The notes under the pieces are model-generated. The model saw only the letters and a list, made by a program, of their open reading frames with translations. It was not told the origin of the DNA and ran no database searches. Made by a program: the position numbers and the translations under genes. This document shows, piece by piece, positions 1 to 9,400 of a DNA stretch of 18,696 bases (positions are counted from its first letter, which is position 1; the number at the start of each line of letters is the position of its first letter). This DNA comes from JAXFQS01 sp051892815 (GTDB taxonomy: Bacteria > Verrucomicrobiota > Kiritimatiellia > RFP12 > DVOR01). The stretch lies in assembly GCA_051892815.1 (NCBI GenBank), contig JBJFGP010000091.1:1-18696 (forward strand), in the 5' to 3' direction.

Positions 1-68
1 ATCTTTTGTTTTCCCAAATGGAGCATGATGGGCGGGGCAGATATTTTTTGGATTTTGTTTGAACTGAT

Positions 69-97
69 TTGGAATTTGATGCATCTGAATGTATAAA
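69..97 (+). promoter_or_regulatory. Sigma70-type promoter of the five-gene secreted-enzyme operon
   Basis: A -35-like TTGGAA (69-74) and a -10-like TATAAA (92-97) are separated by exactly 17 bp in an AT-rich stretch that contrasts with the GC-rich coding DNA. Transcription would begin near 104, leaving a short leader with a Shine-Dalgarno sequence before the ATG at 127. The boxes match the general housekeeping sigma consensus at 4/6 and 5/6. This is pattern matching by eye; the real start site is not known. Bases 1-68 are AT-rich and show no gene or clear structure. Confidence 0.55.
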
Positions 98-113
98 GAT
101 TAGTGTTTTTGAA

Positions 114-118
114 AAGGA
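114..118 (+). promoter_or_regulatory. Shine-Dalgarno site that decides the first start codon
   Basis: AAGGA sits 8 nt before the ATG at 127. An in-frame GTG at 103 would coincide with the predicted transcription start and has no ribosome site, and the ATG at 118 overlaps the AAGGA itself. The ATG at 127 is therefore preferred, and it also gives a clean signal peptide. Confidence 0.6.
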
Positions 119-126
119 TGGCGGTT

Positions 127-2025
127 ATGACTAGATTGCTCTTGCTGGTTGGTCTGCTTTTCGCGTTGCCGGTTTGTGCCGAGCCGGTCTGGACGGACGG
201 CACTTTCACGGCCGCCTCGACGGCGCCGAGCGCGGAGAACGGCAATTTGATGCTCGCTGCGGGAACGGTGCTCTCTTTCTCGGGCAATGAAGGCGCTTGG
301 GCGGCGTCTACGCTGGGCGATTCTTCGGTCTTGAATGATGGAACGATTCCCAAAAGTTCGGCGGCGGGATACGCCTATTCGGTCGGCGACAATGCGGTGA
401 TGACGATTATTTTCCCGGGCAAGGCGAATCTCTCCCGCTTGCGTTTTTGGACTTACGGCAGCGCGGGGCGTGTCGGCATTCAGATCAACTCGATAGAAGC
501 CGTCACGGGCGGGGCTTCCACGCCACTCTTGAGCGAGGCCTATGAGAACAAACCGTCGGGTAAAAATGGCTTCTGGTACGATCTCGCCAATGCCGACGGT
601 TCGGACTTTGCAACGGGTGCCGAGCGGCTGGTGGTGACTTTCGGCACGATGCACAACAACGGCACCACGATGGTCGAAGTTGAGGTCATCGGGGAGGTGA
701 CCGTCGCCTCCACCTACACCGTCACCTTCCTCGACAAGGACGGGGAGACCATCAAGACCTTGAACGAAGTCGAATCCGGCAGCGATGTCTCCGCCCTGGC
801 GCCCGATGCCCCCGAAGTCGATGGCCAAATCTTTCTCAAGTGGGATAGCGACCTGACTGCCATCATCGGCGACACCGTCGTTAGCCCCGTCTATGTCCCC
901 AAGGGCACCCCCTATTGGGAGACCGGTGTTTGGACCGAGTCGGAAGTCAAACCGAAACTGAAGGAGTTGAACCTTTTCGCGCAAGAGGGCGCGACCGTTT
1001 CCGCCGAACAGGGCACAATCGCGGAGGCCTTGGCGTCCCATAACGACCCGGCCGCGCTGGTCGACAATGTTTGCGCGAACAACAACAGTTCCGCCTTCTA
1101 CGGTATGGGTGACAATGGCTCCTTGACCTTCACGCTGCCCTACCCGCAGGACATCGGCTCGTTCGAGTTGTACACCCGCTGGAGCGACGGTGGAAGAGAC
1201 GGCATCGAAATCGCTTCGCTTTCCTATCAGACCGCCGACGACGTCTGGCACACCATCGCCCTAGACCCCATCTCGGTCGGGTTGGACAACAGCGGTTCCG
1301 ACAAGTGCTACCTTCTTCGCGCCTACTGCCCGGATCCCACCGCTCCGCTCGCGCCAATGGCCAAAGCCTTCCTCGTCGATTTCGGCAGAGCCGACAACTC
1401 CGGCACCGGCCTTATGGAAGCCCGTGCCACCCGATTCCTCTCGCCACAATACGATTGGCGTGCCGAGGATTGGGATACCTCTTCGGAAATCATCCTCCCC
1501 ACCGCCGGCAATCTCCTGCGCCATAAGGAGAGCACCTTCGCCTTCATCACCAATGTGGTGCACGACTCCTTCTATTCCTGCACCAACGACCTGAGCGTAC
1601 TGACCAACGGGATTGTCAAGGCCGATAAAAACCTCGTCGGAGCCATCTATCCAATCGGCAGCTACGCGGTCGCCGAATGCACCTTCGCAGCCCCCAAAGA
1701 CATCCGCGGACTGCGCTTTTGGACTTACTTCTACAACCCCGCCCGCGACGGGATCGCAGTCGACACCCTCTATGTCCGCTACGAGGGAGAGGACTTCTTC
1801 AGGCGCATCGACACCGTCCAGTCCTACACCATCGGAGTCGGCGATGCGAACAGTTCAGGGGCCATCAAGGTTGAAATCCTTGCCCCCGACGGCGACTTTA
1901 TGTTCAACCGCGCGACAGCCCTCCGGATTGCCTTCGGAGAACTCGACAACACCTGCTCGACCTTCGGTGAAATCGAAGTCCTTGGAAGAGACTGCCGCCT
2001 CCCTTCCGTCATCTTCATCTACTAG
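127..2025 (+). CDS. Secreted protein with three related beta-sandwich-like repeats and an InlB-type repeat
   Basis: The 632-residue product starts with a signal peptide (MTRLLLLVGLLFALPVCA, probable cleavage before EPVW). A repeat of roughly 170-190 residues occurs three times, at about residues 20-190, 262-438 and 443-628. Each copy has a core like LRFWTY or FELYTRW followed by an R-x-GI stretch, and each ends near a V/I-x-FG then N-x-GT/STF-x-E element. Between copies 1 and 2, residues about 197-257 (beginning YTVTFLDKDG, ending VVSPVYV) match the InlB B / Listeria-Bacteroides repeat family found in bacterial surface proteins. No catalytic motif, cell-wall anchor or PEP-CTERM tail is visible. 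The repeats could be carbohydrate-binding or adhesion modules; that is inference from repetition, secretion and the neighbouring glycosidase. It is the first gene of the operon, with only 46 bp before the next. Confidence 0.8.
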   Translation: MTRLLLLVGLLFALPVCAEPVWTDGTFTAASTAPSAENGNLMLAAGTVLSFSGNEGAWAASTLGDSSVLNDGTIPKSSAAGYAYSVGDNAVMTIIFPGKANLSRLRFWTYGSAGRVGIQINSIEAVTGGASTPLLSEAYENKPSGKNGFWYDLANADGSDFATGAERLVVTFGTMHNNGTTMVEVEVIGEVTVASTYTVTFLDKDGETIKTLNEVESGSDVSALAPDAPEVDGQIFLKWDSDLTAIIGDTVVSPVYVPKGTPYWETGVWTESEVKPKLKELNLFAQEGATVSAEQGTIAEALASHNDPAALVDNVCANNNSSAFYGMGDNGSLTFTLPYPQDIGSFELYTRWSDGGRDGIEIASLSYQTADDVWHTIALDPISVGLDNSGSDKCYLLRAYCPDPTAPLAPMAKAFLVDFGRADNSGTGLMEARATRFLSPQYDWRAEDWDTSSEIILPTAGNLLRHKESTFAFITNVVHDSFYSCTNDLSVLTNGIVKADKNLVGAIYPIGSYAVAECTFAAPKDIRGLRFWTYFYNPARDGIAVDTLYVRYEGEDFFRRIDTVQSYTIGVGDANSSGAIKVEILAPDGDFMFNRATALRIAFGELDNTCSTFGEIEVLGRDCRLPSVIFIY

Positions 2026-2071
2026 ATTGGGCATTGAACCCAAGGGCGGTCTGTCGCATCTAATAGAGTGT

Positions 2072-4486
2072 ATGCAGCCCAGACCGCCCAGCCTTTGCCG
2101 ACTGCTCCCCGCCGCCCTCTTCGCCCTTCTCGCGACCGGGGCCTTGGCCAATAAAGTCGAGCAAATCTTTCGCACCCCTCCGCCCATTCCCGGCAATGTC
2201 AACCTCGTCGCGATGACCCCCATCGACCAGGCAAGGTGGATTGCCGCCAATGGCCCCGCGCCGCGCCACCGCAAGGTCAATGTCGAATACTACACCTGCG
2301 ATTTCGACCGACAAGGCGACGAGCCGTTGGAAATCGACATCTCCGCAGATGAGCGCTTTTGGCTCTTCCTCGACGGCAGCCTTCTCGCCCGCGGACCGCA
2401 TAGAGGCACCCCCGCGCGCTGGTTCTACCAGAGTTATCGCATCGACCTCGAGCCGGGGCGACACAACCTCAAGGTTATTGTCACCCAAATGGGCGAGGCC
2501 GCCCCGTTGGCACAGTTGAGTTCCGGCCGCGCCCGCCTCATCCTCAAGGCATCCGGCAACTACGACCCGCTCCTCACCACAGGCAAGGGCCCTTGGAAAT
2601 GCGGGCTCCTCTCCACCCTGGAGGCGTGCGGTCCCGGCGGCGGAAGTTGGGGCGGCGGACACCAAGTCCAAATCACCGGAACATCTTTTCTTGACGCAAC
2701 ACCCGAAAAACTGTATGCTCCTTCCATCGTCGCAACCCAGATACCCAAACGGCACGCTTGCGGCGTACGCAAAGAGCGCGATCTGCGCCTTTGGCCGACC
2801 GATATCCCTGACCAGCTCGCCACGCGGCGGCGCGTCGGAATCTCGGGGGACAAAGGCTTCGATGACCTCCTTTCGAAGGATGCCCCGCTGGTAGTTCCCG
2901 CCCACGCCGAACGGCAGTTCGTAATCGACCTCGGCAACTACTTCTGCTTCTATCCCCAACTTCATGTCGGAGGCGGAAAGGGGGCGAAGATTGCTTGGGG
3001 CTGGACTGAATCGCTCGTGCTACCGGATGGACAAAGCGACAAAGTCGCGGGCCAGAAGGGGCGCAGAGACCAGCGTGAGGGAAAGATTGTGCCGGGACTC
3101 TTCCAGGATACCTTTCTTCCAGACGGTAGGCGCGATGCCACCTTCACGACGCCTTGGTGGCGCTGCGGAAGGTGGAGCGTGCTGACGGTCGAAACTGCCG
3201 ATGAGCCGGTCACTTTGAAGCGTATCGTGCTGGAGGAGACTCGCTATCCTGCCGATGCAGAGAATACCTTCGAGGCAAGCGATCCCCAACTCGCGCCGAT
3301 CAACCGTATCTGCAATCGGGCAATGGAGATGTGTTCCCACGAAATGTTCTTCGACTGCCCTTTCATCGAGCAGCAGATGTACGGCGGAGACAGTCGAGTC
3401 GATTGGCTTGTCTCGGCCGCGATGACGCCTGACTCTCGCCTCGTGAGAAGGGCTATCGGTCTCTTCGACGATTCGCGCTTCCGGGACGGTTTCTTGCCTA
3501 TGAATGCCCCCAGTCGACGCCTGCAGGAGTCGGGAACCTATTCCATCTGTCTGCCGATGGCTGTGGGGGATTATGCCCTATGGCGTGCCGATTTGCCGGG
3601 GCTTCGGAAGATGCTTCCGGGGATGCGTCATACGCTTGCGGCGATTGAGCAGTACGAGAATGCGGAGGGAATTCTCGAGTATCTTCCGGGCTGGTGTTTT
3701 CTAGATTGGGGGCATGTTCAGGGGAAGACTCCGAGGCTGACGGCGCCTATCACTTTGCATTGGGCGTTGGCGCTACTGAGGGCTGCGGATGCGGAGGAGG
3801 CGGCGGGAAACATAGATTTCGCGGTGGGGCTTCGCAAGCATTCTGAGCGCTGTGTGCAAGGTGTGATGCGGCGGTTTTGGAATGAAGCAAGGGGGGTAAT
3901 TGCCGACGATCCTGGGGGGCAGGTCTTTACCGAGCATGCGCAGGCGCTGGGGATTCTCGTCGGGGCGTTTGATACGAACCAGTTGTCCCGGGTGGTGGCG
4001 GCGCTGGAGGCGAATTGTACGCCAGAAGGGGGCGGGCTGGTGCGCACGGGCATCTATTTTTCCCACTATCTGTTTTCGGCCTACAAGGCCGTGGGGCGTC
4101 CTGATTTGTTCTTGCGGCGGCTCGGCATCTGGCGCGAGGCGGTGGCGTACGGTTTTGCGACGACGCCTGAGGAAGGTTGGCTTGGGACGCGGAGCGACTG
4201 CCATGCCTGGTCGGCGCATCCGGCGTTCCATTTCCAGACATTGCTGTGCGGGATTCGCCCGACGGGGTACGGTTTTTCGTCGGTCGAGATTGCGCCCCAG
4301 CCGGGCCCGTTGAAGTGGCTCCGTTCGACCTTTCCGCACCCGAAGGGAAAACTCGTCTGCGACTTCCACTTCGAGGGGGCTAAACTTTCCGGCCGGGTGG
4401 TGGTGCCCAAGGGACTGCCGGCAGTCCTGCGTTGGAATGGGGTCGTGAGGAACCTATCTGCTGGAGTCAACAATATCAACCTCTAG
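2072..4486 (+). CDS. Secreted GH78-type alpha-L-rhamnosidase-like glycoside hydrolase
   Basis: The 804-residue protein has a signal peptide ending at about residue 26 (LLATGALA, then NKVEQ). A beta-sandwich region follows (about 90-145, with FWLFLDGSLLARGPHRG), then an (alpha/alpha)6-type catalytic region and a C-terminal beta domain (about 720-804). The signature DCPFIEQQMYGGDSR carries D428, E433 and D440; their 5 and 7 residue spacing is that of D567/E572/D579 in Bacillus RhaB, where they are catalytic or substrate-binding acids. E700 or E701 before GWLGTRSDCHAWSAHP may be the partner acidic residue. The family cleaves terminal alpha-L-rhamnose from glycans, but GH78 is broad and the substrate cannot be read here. 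The start is the ATG at 2072; upstream in-frame sequence overlaps the previous gene and codes for unlikely protein, while the signal peptide begins exactly here. The stop lies 2 bp before the sigma factor start. Confidence 0.85.
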   Translation: MQPRPPSLCRLLPAALFALLATGALANKVEQIFRTPPPIPGNVNLVAMTPIDQARWIAANGPAPRHRKVNVEYYTCDFDRQGDEPLEIDISADERFWLFLDGSLLARGPHRGTPARWFYQSYRIDLEPGRHNLKVIVTQMGEAAPLAQLSSGRARLILKASGNYDPLLTTGKGPWKCGLLSTLEACGPGGGSWGGGHQVQITGTSFLDATPEKLYAPSIVATQIPKRHACGVRKERDLRLWPTDIPDQLATRRRVGISGDKGFDDLLSKDAPLVVPAHAERQFVIDLGNYFCFYPQLHVGGGKGAKIAWGWTESLVLPDGQSDKVAGQKGRRDQREGKIVPGLFQDTFLPDGRRDATFTTPWWRCGRWSVLTVETADEPVTLKRIVLEETRYPADAENTFEASDPQLAPINRICNRAMEMCSHEMFFDCPFIEQQMYGGDSRVDWLVSAAMTPDSRLVRRAIGLFDDSRFRDGFLPMNAPSRRLQESGTYSICLPMAVGDYALWRADLPGLRKMLPGMRHTLAAIEQYENAEGILEYLPGWCFLDWGHVQGKTPRLTAPITLHWALALLRAADAEEAAGNIDFAVGLRKHSERCVQGVMRRFWNEARGVIADDPGGQVFTEHAQALGILVGAFDTNQLSRVVAALEANCTPEGGGLVRTGIYFSHYLFSAYKAVGRPDLFLRRLGIWREAVAYGFATTPEEGWLGTRSDCHAWSAHPAFHFQTLLCGIRPTGYGFSSVEIAPQPGPLKWLRSTFPHPKGKLVCDFHFEGAKLSGRVVVPKGLPAVLRWNGVVRNLSAGVNNINL

Positions 4487-4488
4487 CC

Positions 4489-5526
4489 ATGGACGATACG
4501 AACGATATACTTTTGGCGATACGCACCGATGCGGATCGCGGGGCGCGCCTGATGGTGGCGCGGTACCGTGCCCGCCTCGAAGCCGAAGCCCGTGCTTTCG
4601 GGGTGGACGCGCACACGGCTGAGGATCTAGTGTTCCGCACCTTCGAGCGGGCAATCGAGCGAATCGAGACCTGCCGCTCGGCCGACTCCTTCTATGCCTG
4701 GCTCTCGGCGATTCTGCGGAACTTCCACCTCCAGACGGTGCGCACGCAGGCCTTCAAGCGGATGGTGGTGACCGACTCTTTGCCCGAGTCGACCGACACG
4801 GAAAGCGCCGAACGGTTGGGTCAAGGTCTGGACGCGGAGGCTTTGCGCAAGGGCATCGACGCGCTGCCAAAAGAGATGCGCGAAGCCATCCTGATGCACT
4901 ACTTCATGGACATCCCGGTGGCGCGGATTGCCAAGATTCTCTCCATTCCGGAAGGCACCGTCAAGTCGCGCCTGCACTACGCCCGGCTCTGTCTTGGCGG
5001 GTTGCTCCAGACCCCGGCGGCGCGCACGATTGGGAAGAGTTGCCTCATACTTCTAGCCGCGGCGGGCCTCTTTCTCGGCATCCATCTGATGCGAACCTCC
5101 GGGCGCGTGATGCAGCAGGAGATTTGGTTGGGGGACGGCTTGCAGCTGGTCTGCCCGGGCCGCAGGCTAGGGGAGATTCAGGGGCTTGAAGCGGACATCT
5201 ATCTTTGCGCCGACCGCCTCAGCAAGCAGCGCATCCGCCCCTCGATTGTCAATGATGGAGCGGTCTTGATGGCACCGTGCGAAGTGACCACGCCGTCGGG
5301 CACCTTTACGGCGAATCTTTTGCTGGTCCAGATCGGGGAGGATATTTGGGGCCGGGTCGCAACCCCCCGCCTGAACGCCTCGGTCGCGCCTTTGTCGGCG
5401 GCCAAACCCAGCACGGCGGGCGCCTTCGGCATTCGCCTTCTGGACCTCGATTGCTCGCCCAACCCGCCAGCCTGGCGCATGAGCGGATCGTTCGCGACGG
5501 TGGCCGGGAGAGGAGTCTTCAAGTGA
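4489..5526 (+). CDS. ECF sigma factor with a C-terminal membrane anchor and extracytoplasmic domain
   Basis: The 345-residue protein begins with a sigma-70 region 2 (about residues 10-85; AEDLVFRTFERAIERI, then FYAWLSAILRNFHLQ, the core-polymerase and -10-binding part). Region 4 follows at about 122-174 (ALPKEMREAILMHYF, then a helix-turn-helix with IPEGTVKSRLHYARL). A hydrophobic segment at about 185-202 (CLILLAAAGLFLGIHLM) looks like a transmembrane helix, and about 140 residues of unrecognised sequence with several cysteines follow it. With region 4 in the cytoplasm, the tail would lie outside the inner membrane. Ordinary ECF factors are about 160-200 residues and soluble, so the tail may sense a signal or restrain the sigma domain in place of a separate anti-sigma. 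No anti-sigma gene is adjacent. The gene starts 2 bp after the GH78 stop without a good ribosome site, suggesting translational coupling. Regulation of this same operon is inferred from position only. Confidence 0.85.
   Translation: MDDTNDILLAIRTDADRGARLMVARYRARLEAEARAFGVDAHTAEDLVFRTFERAIERIETCRSADSFYAWLSAILRNFHLQTVRTQAFKRMVVTDSLPESTDTESAERLGQGLDAEALRKGIDALPKEMREAILMHYFMDIPVARIAKILSIPEGTVKSRLHYARLCLGGLLQTPAARTIGKSCLILLAAAGLFLGIHLMRTSGRVMQQEIWLGDGLQLVCPGRRLGEIQGLEADIYLCADRLSKQRIRPSIVNDGAVLMAPCEVTTPSGTFTANLLLVQIGEDIWGRVATPRLNASVAPLSAAKPSTAGAFGIRLLDLDCSPNPPAWRMSGSFATVAGRGVFK
5511..5515 (+). promoter_or_regulatory. Shine-Dalgarno site for the GTG start at 5523
   Basis: AGGAG inside the purine run GGGAGAGGAG lies 7 nt before the GTG at 5523. 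It fixes the start of the stand-alone FGE-like gene at the end of the sigma gene and makes the longer upstream in-frame reading unlikely. Confidence 0.7.
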
Positions 5527-6476
5527 ATCCCATTTTGCTGCTTTCCTCCGCCCTCTACCTGGCGGTTCGTATCGGCGGCGGCCCCGCGGAGGTTCAAACC
5601 TACCCCACCCGCGAAGCGATTCCCGGCGGCGAGGAAAGTCCCCGCTGGCGCGACGAATGGGTTCTGATGCGCCGCGTCGATCCTACTCCCGAACCCGTCC
5701 GCCTCGGCAATCCAGCCGCCCCCAAAGGTGCCAACGACGAGGCCCGGCAGGTGCGTATCACCCGGCCCTATTTCATAGCCATCTTCGAGACCACAAGGAG
5801 TCAACTAAACCACCTCGGAGGTACGCAGGATACGGGGCCGCTCCCGGCTTTGAATCTCTCCTACAACGACTTGCGCGGCTCCCTGCGCGAGGGCATCGAC
5901 TGGCCCAAGACCGGCTCCGCTGTCGCCACCAACTCCATCCTCGGCCGACTTCGCCGCCGCACGGGACTTCCCTTCGACCTGCCCACCGAAGCCCAATGGG
6001 AAGTTGCCTGCCGCGCCGGTACCACTACCTGCTGGAACGACGGTTCCGAAGCCCAGCCCTACGAACGCCCGAGCCCAGACGGCAAACCCATTCCCTACTG
6101 GTCCGACCACGCCCTCGACCGCCTCGGCCGCTACTTCGCCAATGGCGGCTGCACCAACGGCCCTGCCCCCGTCGGCTCCTACCGTCCTAACGCCTGGGGG
6201 CTCTACGACATGCACGGAAACGCCTACGAATTCTGCCGCGACTGGTTCGCCCCCGCAGGCCATCCCGCCTACGCCGGAGATGACCCCAAGGGCCCGACAA
6301 CTTCTAAGCAAATGACCCGCGTTCTGCGCTCCGGCAGTTATTGGAACTACCTTTTCGGCTGCAACTCCGCTTGCACCAGTTACGCCCGCTGGCTCGGCGA
6401 TATGTGCTATCCCTCTACGCGCCACGCAGCCGTCGGATTTCGCCTCGTTCTCGAACTCCCCAATGAGAAACACTGA
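5523..6476 (+). CDS. FGE/SUMF1-like domain protein, probably not an active formylglycine-generating enzyme
   Basis: The 317-residue product starts at a GTG overlapping the sigma factor stop (GTGA). A short hydrophobic N-terminus (MNPILLLSSALYLAV) suggests export, though no clear cleavage site is seen. The FGE-sulfatase fold is recognisable from DLPTEAQWEVACRAGT, then GSYRPNAWGLYDMHGNAYE, then RVLRSGSYWNYLFGC, then AAVGFRLV at the end. True FGEs oxidise a sulfatase cysteine using a copper-binding cysteine pair five residues apart in the GGSYxCxxxxC context. Here the first position is N275 and only the second, C280, remains, with another cysteine at C284. It is therefore more likely a binding or other SUMF-family protein than a sulfatase activator, and no sulfatase gene is in the window. 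It is a clear paralogue of the FGE-like domain in the next gene; both start with a Y-P-T-R-E-x-x-P stretch. The stop overlaps the next start (TGATG). Confidence 0.85.
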   Translation: MNPILLLSSALYLAVRIGGGPAEVQTYPTREAIPGGEESPRWRDEWVLMRRVDPTPEPVRLGNPAAPKGANDEARQVRITRPYFIAIFETTRSQLNHLGGTQDTGPLPALNLSYNDLRGSLREGIDWPKTGSAVATNSILGRLRRRTGLPFDLPTEAQWEVACRAGTTTCWNDGSEAQPYERPSPDGKPIPYWSDHALDRLGRYFANGGCTNGPAPVGSYRPNAWGLYDMHGNAYEFCRDWFAPAGHPAYAGDDPKGPTTSKQMTRVLRSGSYWNYLFGCNSACTSYARWLGDMCYPSTRHAAVGFRLVLELPNEKH

Positions 6477-9400
6477 TGAATAGACCCCTTTGTGCCATCC
6501 TCTTTGCCGGCCTGCTCGCCCCCGTGCTGCAAGCTGCCCCCGCCACCCTCCCCAAGGAACTCGCAGAGGGCGTCCGTGCCATCAACTGCGACGGGCTCCC
6601 TGGCACCGTGCTCGTCCTTTCCGACGAAGCCTTCCCCATCGCCCGCGCCAAGAACTGGGACGGCACCGCGACCTTCGCCGCCGCCGGTGTAACCTACGGA
6701 AAAGGTCGCGCCATCTACCTCGGCCACCCCTCCTTCCTCACCAGCGGCAAACTCTCCGACGAGACCCTTGCCTTCCACAGCAATGCCATCCGCTGGCTCG
6801 TCCGCAACAAGCCCGCCCCCCAAATCGGCGTCTACCGAAACGCCGCCATCCGCAACGCCCTCAAGCGCGCCGGAATCGAATCCACTCTCATCACCGACAC
6901 CGCCGACTTTCCCCGCTACGACCTTATCGCCTCCGTCGACTTCACCGTCCAGAACGCCCCCGCCTATCTCGACTTTGTCCGCAACGGAGGCGGACTTCTT
7001 GGCGCCGGGCTCGGCTGGGGGTGGAAGCAAATCGCCAGCCGCACCCGCGCCGTCTCCTTTGCCGACGACTTTGGCGACAATCGTATCTTCGGTCCCATGG
7101 GCATCCTGATGGGCGACATCGGAATCGTCCGCCCCGACAAGCAGGGATTCCCCCTCGACCCCCAGACCGTCCCCAATGGCACGCGCGCCGATGACGCACT
7201 CCAAATCGCCGCCAAAGACACCTATTCCAGCCGCGAACAGAAACGGCAAGTAGCCGTCGTCCTCTCCCAAATGGCCGCCGTCCTGCCCCCCTCTCTCCCC
7301 CAAGGCGTGCTGGAGAAAATCGCCGTTTTCGCCAAACATCCCGATGCCGCCAAAGTGCCCTCCCCGGAACATCCCGTGGAACCCGAAGACATCTTCGCCA
7401 GACTTGCTATCCTCGCCCGCAAGGCCGCCTACGAGACCGACCGCTTCAGGCATTGGCCTGCCGATCCCGCCGCCGAAGTCTATCCGGGGCTGGTCAAGCC
7501 CGGTACTCCGACCATCTCGCGAGAGATTGAAATCGACGCTGCCGTTCCGCGCTGGCACTCGACAGGACTTTTCGCTCCGGCAGGCAGCCGAATCGCCTTC
7601 ACCTTTCCCGATGGCGCCGCCGACTGGAACCTTCGCATCCGCATCGGAACGACCCAGGACGACCTCTCCGGCGCAGCCAAGGGATGGAAGCGTTTTCCGC
7701 TTGTCACCACCGAGGCACCTGTGCTACAATCTCGCGTCGAGTTGACCTCCCCCTTCGGCGGGCTCGTCTACATCATCGTCCCTGACCAGCCCCCCGCCGC
7801 GGACAAACGATTCACAGTCCGCATCGACGGAGCTGTGATGGCACCGTGGTTTAAGTTGGGGCGCGACACCGCCGAGGGATTCTTTGAAGAGTGCCGCCAG
7901 ACTGGTGCGCCGCAGGGCGAAGTCGAAGGGCTCAACTACATCATCACCTTCGAGACCACGGGACTGGCGCAGTGCAAGGATCCCGAGTGGGTCGCGGCCT
8001 ACTGGGATCGCTATCTCGACGCTTGCCAATGGCTCTCCGGTTTGCCTCCGCGCCGCTTCCCCGAACGCCTCTGCAGCGACATTCAGTTGCAAGGAATCGG
8101 AGTGCTTCACGACGGCTATCCGATGATGGCCCTTGTCAACCGGCGCAACCCTTCGGCGGTTATCCTCGACCGTCAGGCGTTGGAACGGGCCCAAGCCTGG
8201 GGTGTCTACCACGAGATCGGACACAATCACCAGAATCCCGCCTGGACGCCTGAAGGAACTTCCGAAGTCACGGTCAACCTCTTCACCCTGCTGGGCATAT
8301 CCAAAGTCTCCGGTCGTAGTTTCCGGGAGAACGGTTTCGCGACAGCCCGTGCCGTCGCGGATGCCAAGGTGCGGCAGTGGGTCGCGTCGGGCAAACGCTT
8401 CGAGAACTGGAAAAAAGATCCCTTCCTGGCTCTTGAGTTTTACGCCCGGCTGGTGGAGACCTATGGATGGGACGTGTTGGCACGGGTGTTCGCCGTTTAC
8501 CGCAAGCCTGGCTTTGCGTTGCCGCGCACGAATGGGGACAAATGGAATGTCTTCGCCCGGGAGTTTTCTGCCGCCGTGAAGCAGGATGTCGCGGCCGTGA
8601 TGCGCCAGTGGTCGTTGCCGGTCTCCGATGCGGTGGCGCGGCACTGTTCCCAGTATGCGAAGGCTCCGGACGGCCTGGTTCGTGGGCTGGTTCGGGAGCC
8701 GTACAAGCCTTTGGCGACAACTCCGGTAAAGGGGCTCTACATGGGAATCTGCCTAACGGGAGCGGACGAGGGGAAGATAGAACTCTATCCGACTCGCGAG
8801 TCTGTTCCGGAGGGAGAGAAGTCCGAGCGGTGGAAGGGGGATTGGTTGCTGCTGCGCCGAATCGAACCTACGCCCGGCGAGGTCTCCTTGGGCAATCCGC
8901 AACTCTCTTCCGGGGCAGATGCGCGCCATGGGGTGACTTTGACCCGCCCCTATTATATCGGGGTTTACGAGGTGACTCAAAGGCAGTGGTTCCATATTAT
9001 GGGGGCATGGCGCGGGGACACTTTTGGGCACCCGGAGGTTCGGGGGAGCCTTCCTGTCAATGGAATTCCTTACTGCCATACGCGCGGACACGTGTCCGAC
9101 GGCATCTGCTGGCCGTTCTCGGGATATGAGGTCATGCCCGACTCCTTTTTCGGTCGTCTGCGCGAATTGACTGGGTTCCGCGCCGACTTCGATTTGCCTA
9201 CCGAGGCTCAATGGGAGTGGGCGTGTCGTGCCGGAGGCGAGGGGCCTTGGGGGACTGGTGAGGCGGCGGCACCTTACCAGGTGAAGGACGCAAAGCCGCC
9301 TATGAGTGTCAAGCGGGACCGCGTTTTGGATACGCTTGGTCGCTACAGCGGAAACTGCGGCGGGGTGGCTTGCCCGGCGGCGGTGGGTTCGTACCGTCCG

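Noticed and set aside
166..186. Possible lipoprotein signal in the first gene (LPVCAE)
   Set aside because: The residue before the cysteine is Val, not the Gly/Ala/Ser expected of a lipobox; an ordinary signal peptidase site after VCA fits better.
1613..2071. Upstream extension of the GH78 frame
   Set aside because: It overlaps the previous gene in another frame and is Ser/Pro/Thr-rich; the signal peptide begins at 2072.
5523..6476. Sulfatase-activating FGE
   Set aside because: The first copper-binding cysteine is Asn and no sulfatase gene with a CxPxR motif is in the window.
6407..7558. 383-codon minus-strand frame, and similar ones at 100-1251, 11191-12060 and 14261-15025
   Set aside because: All mirror real + strand genes, read as Gly/Ala/Asp-rich filler and show no motif or ribosome site.
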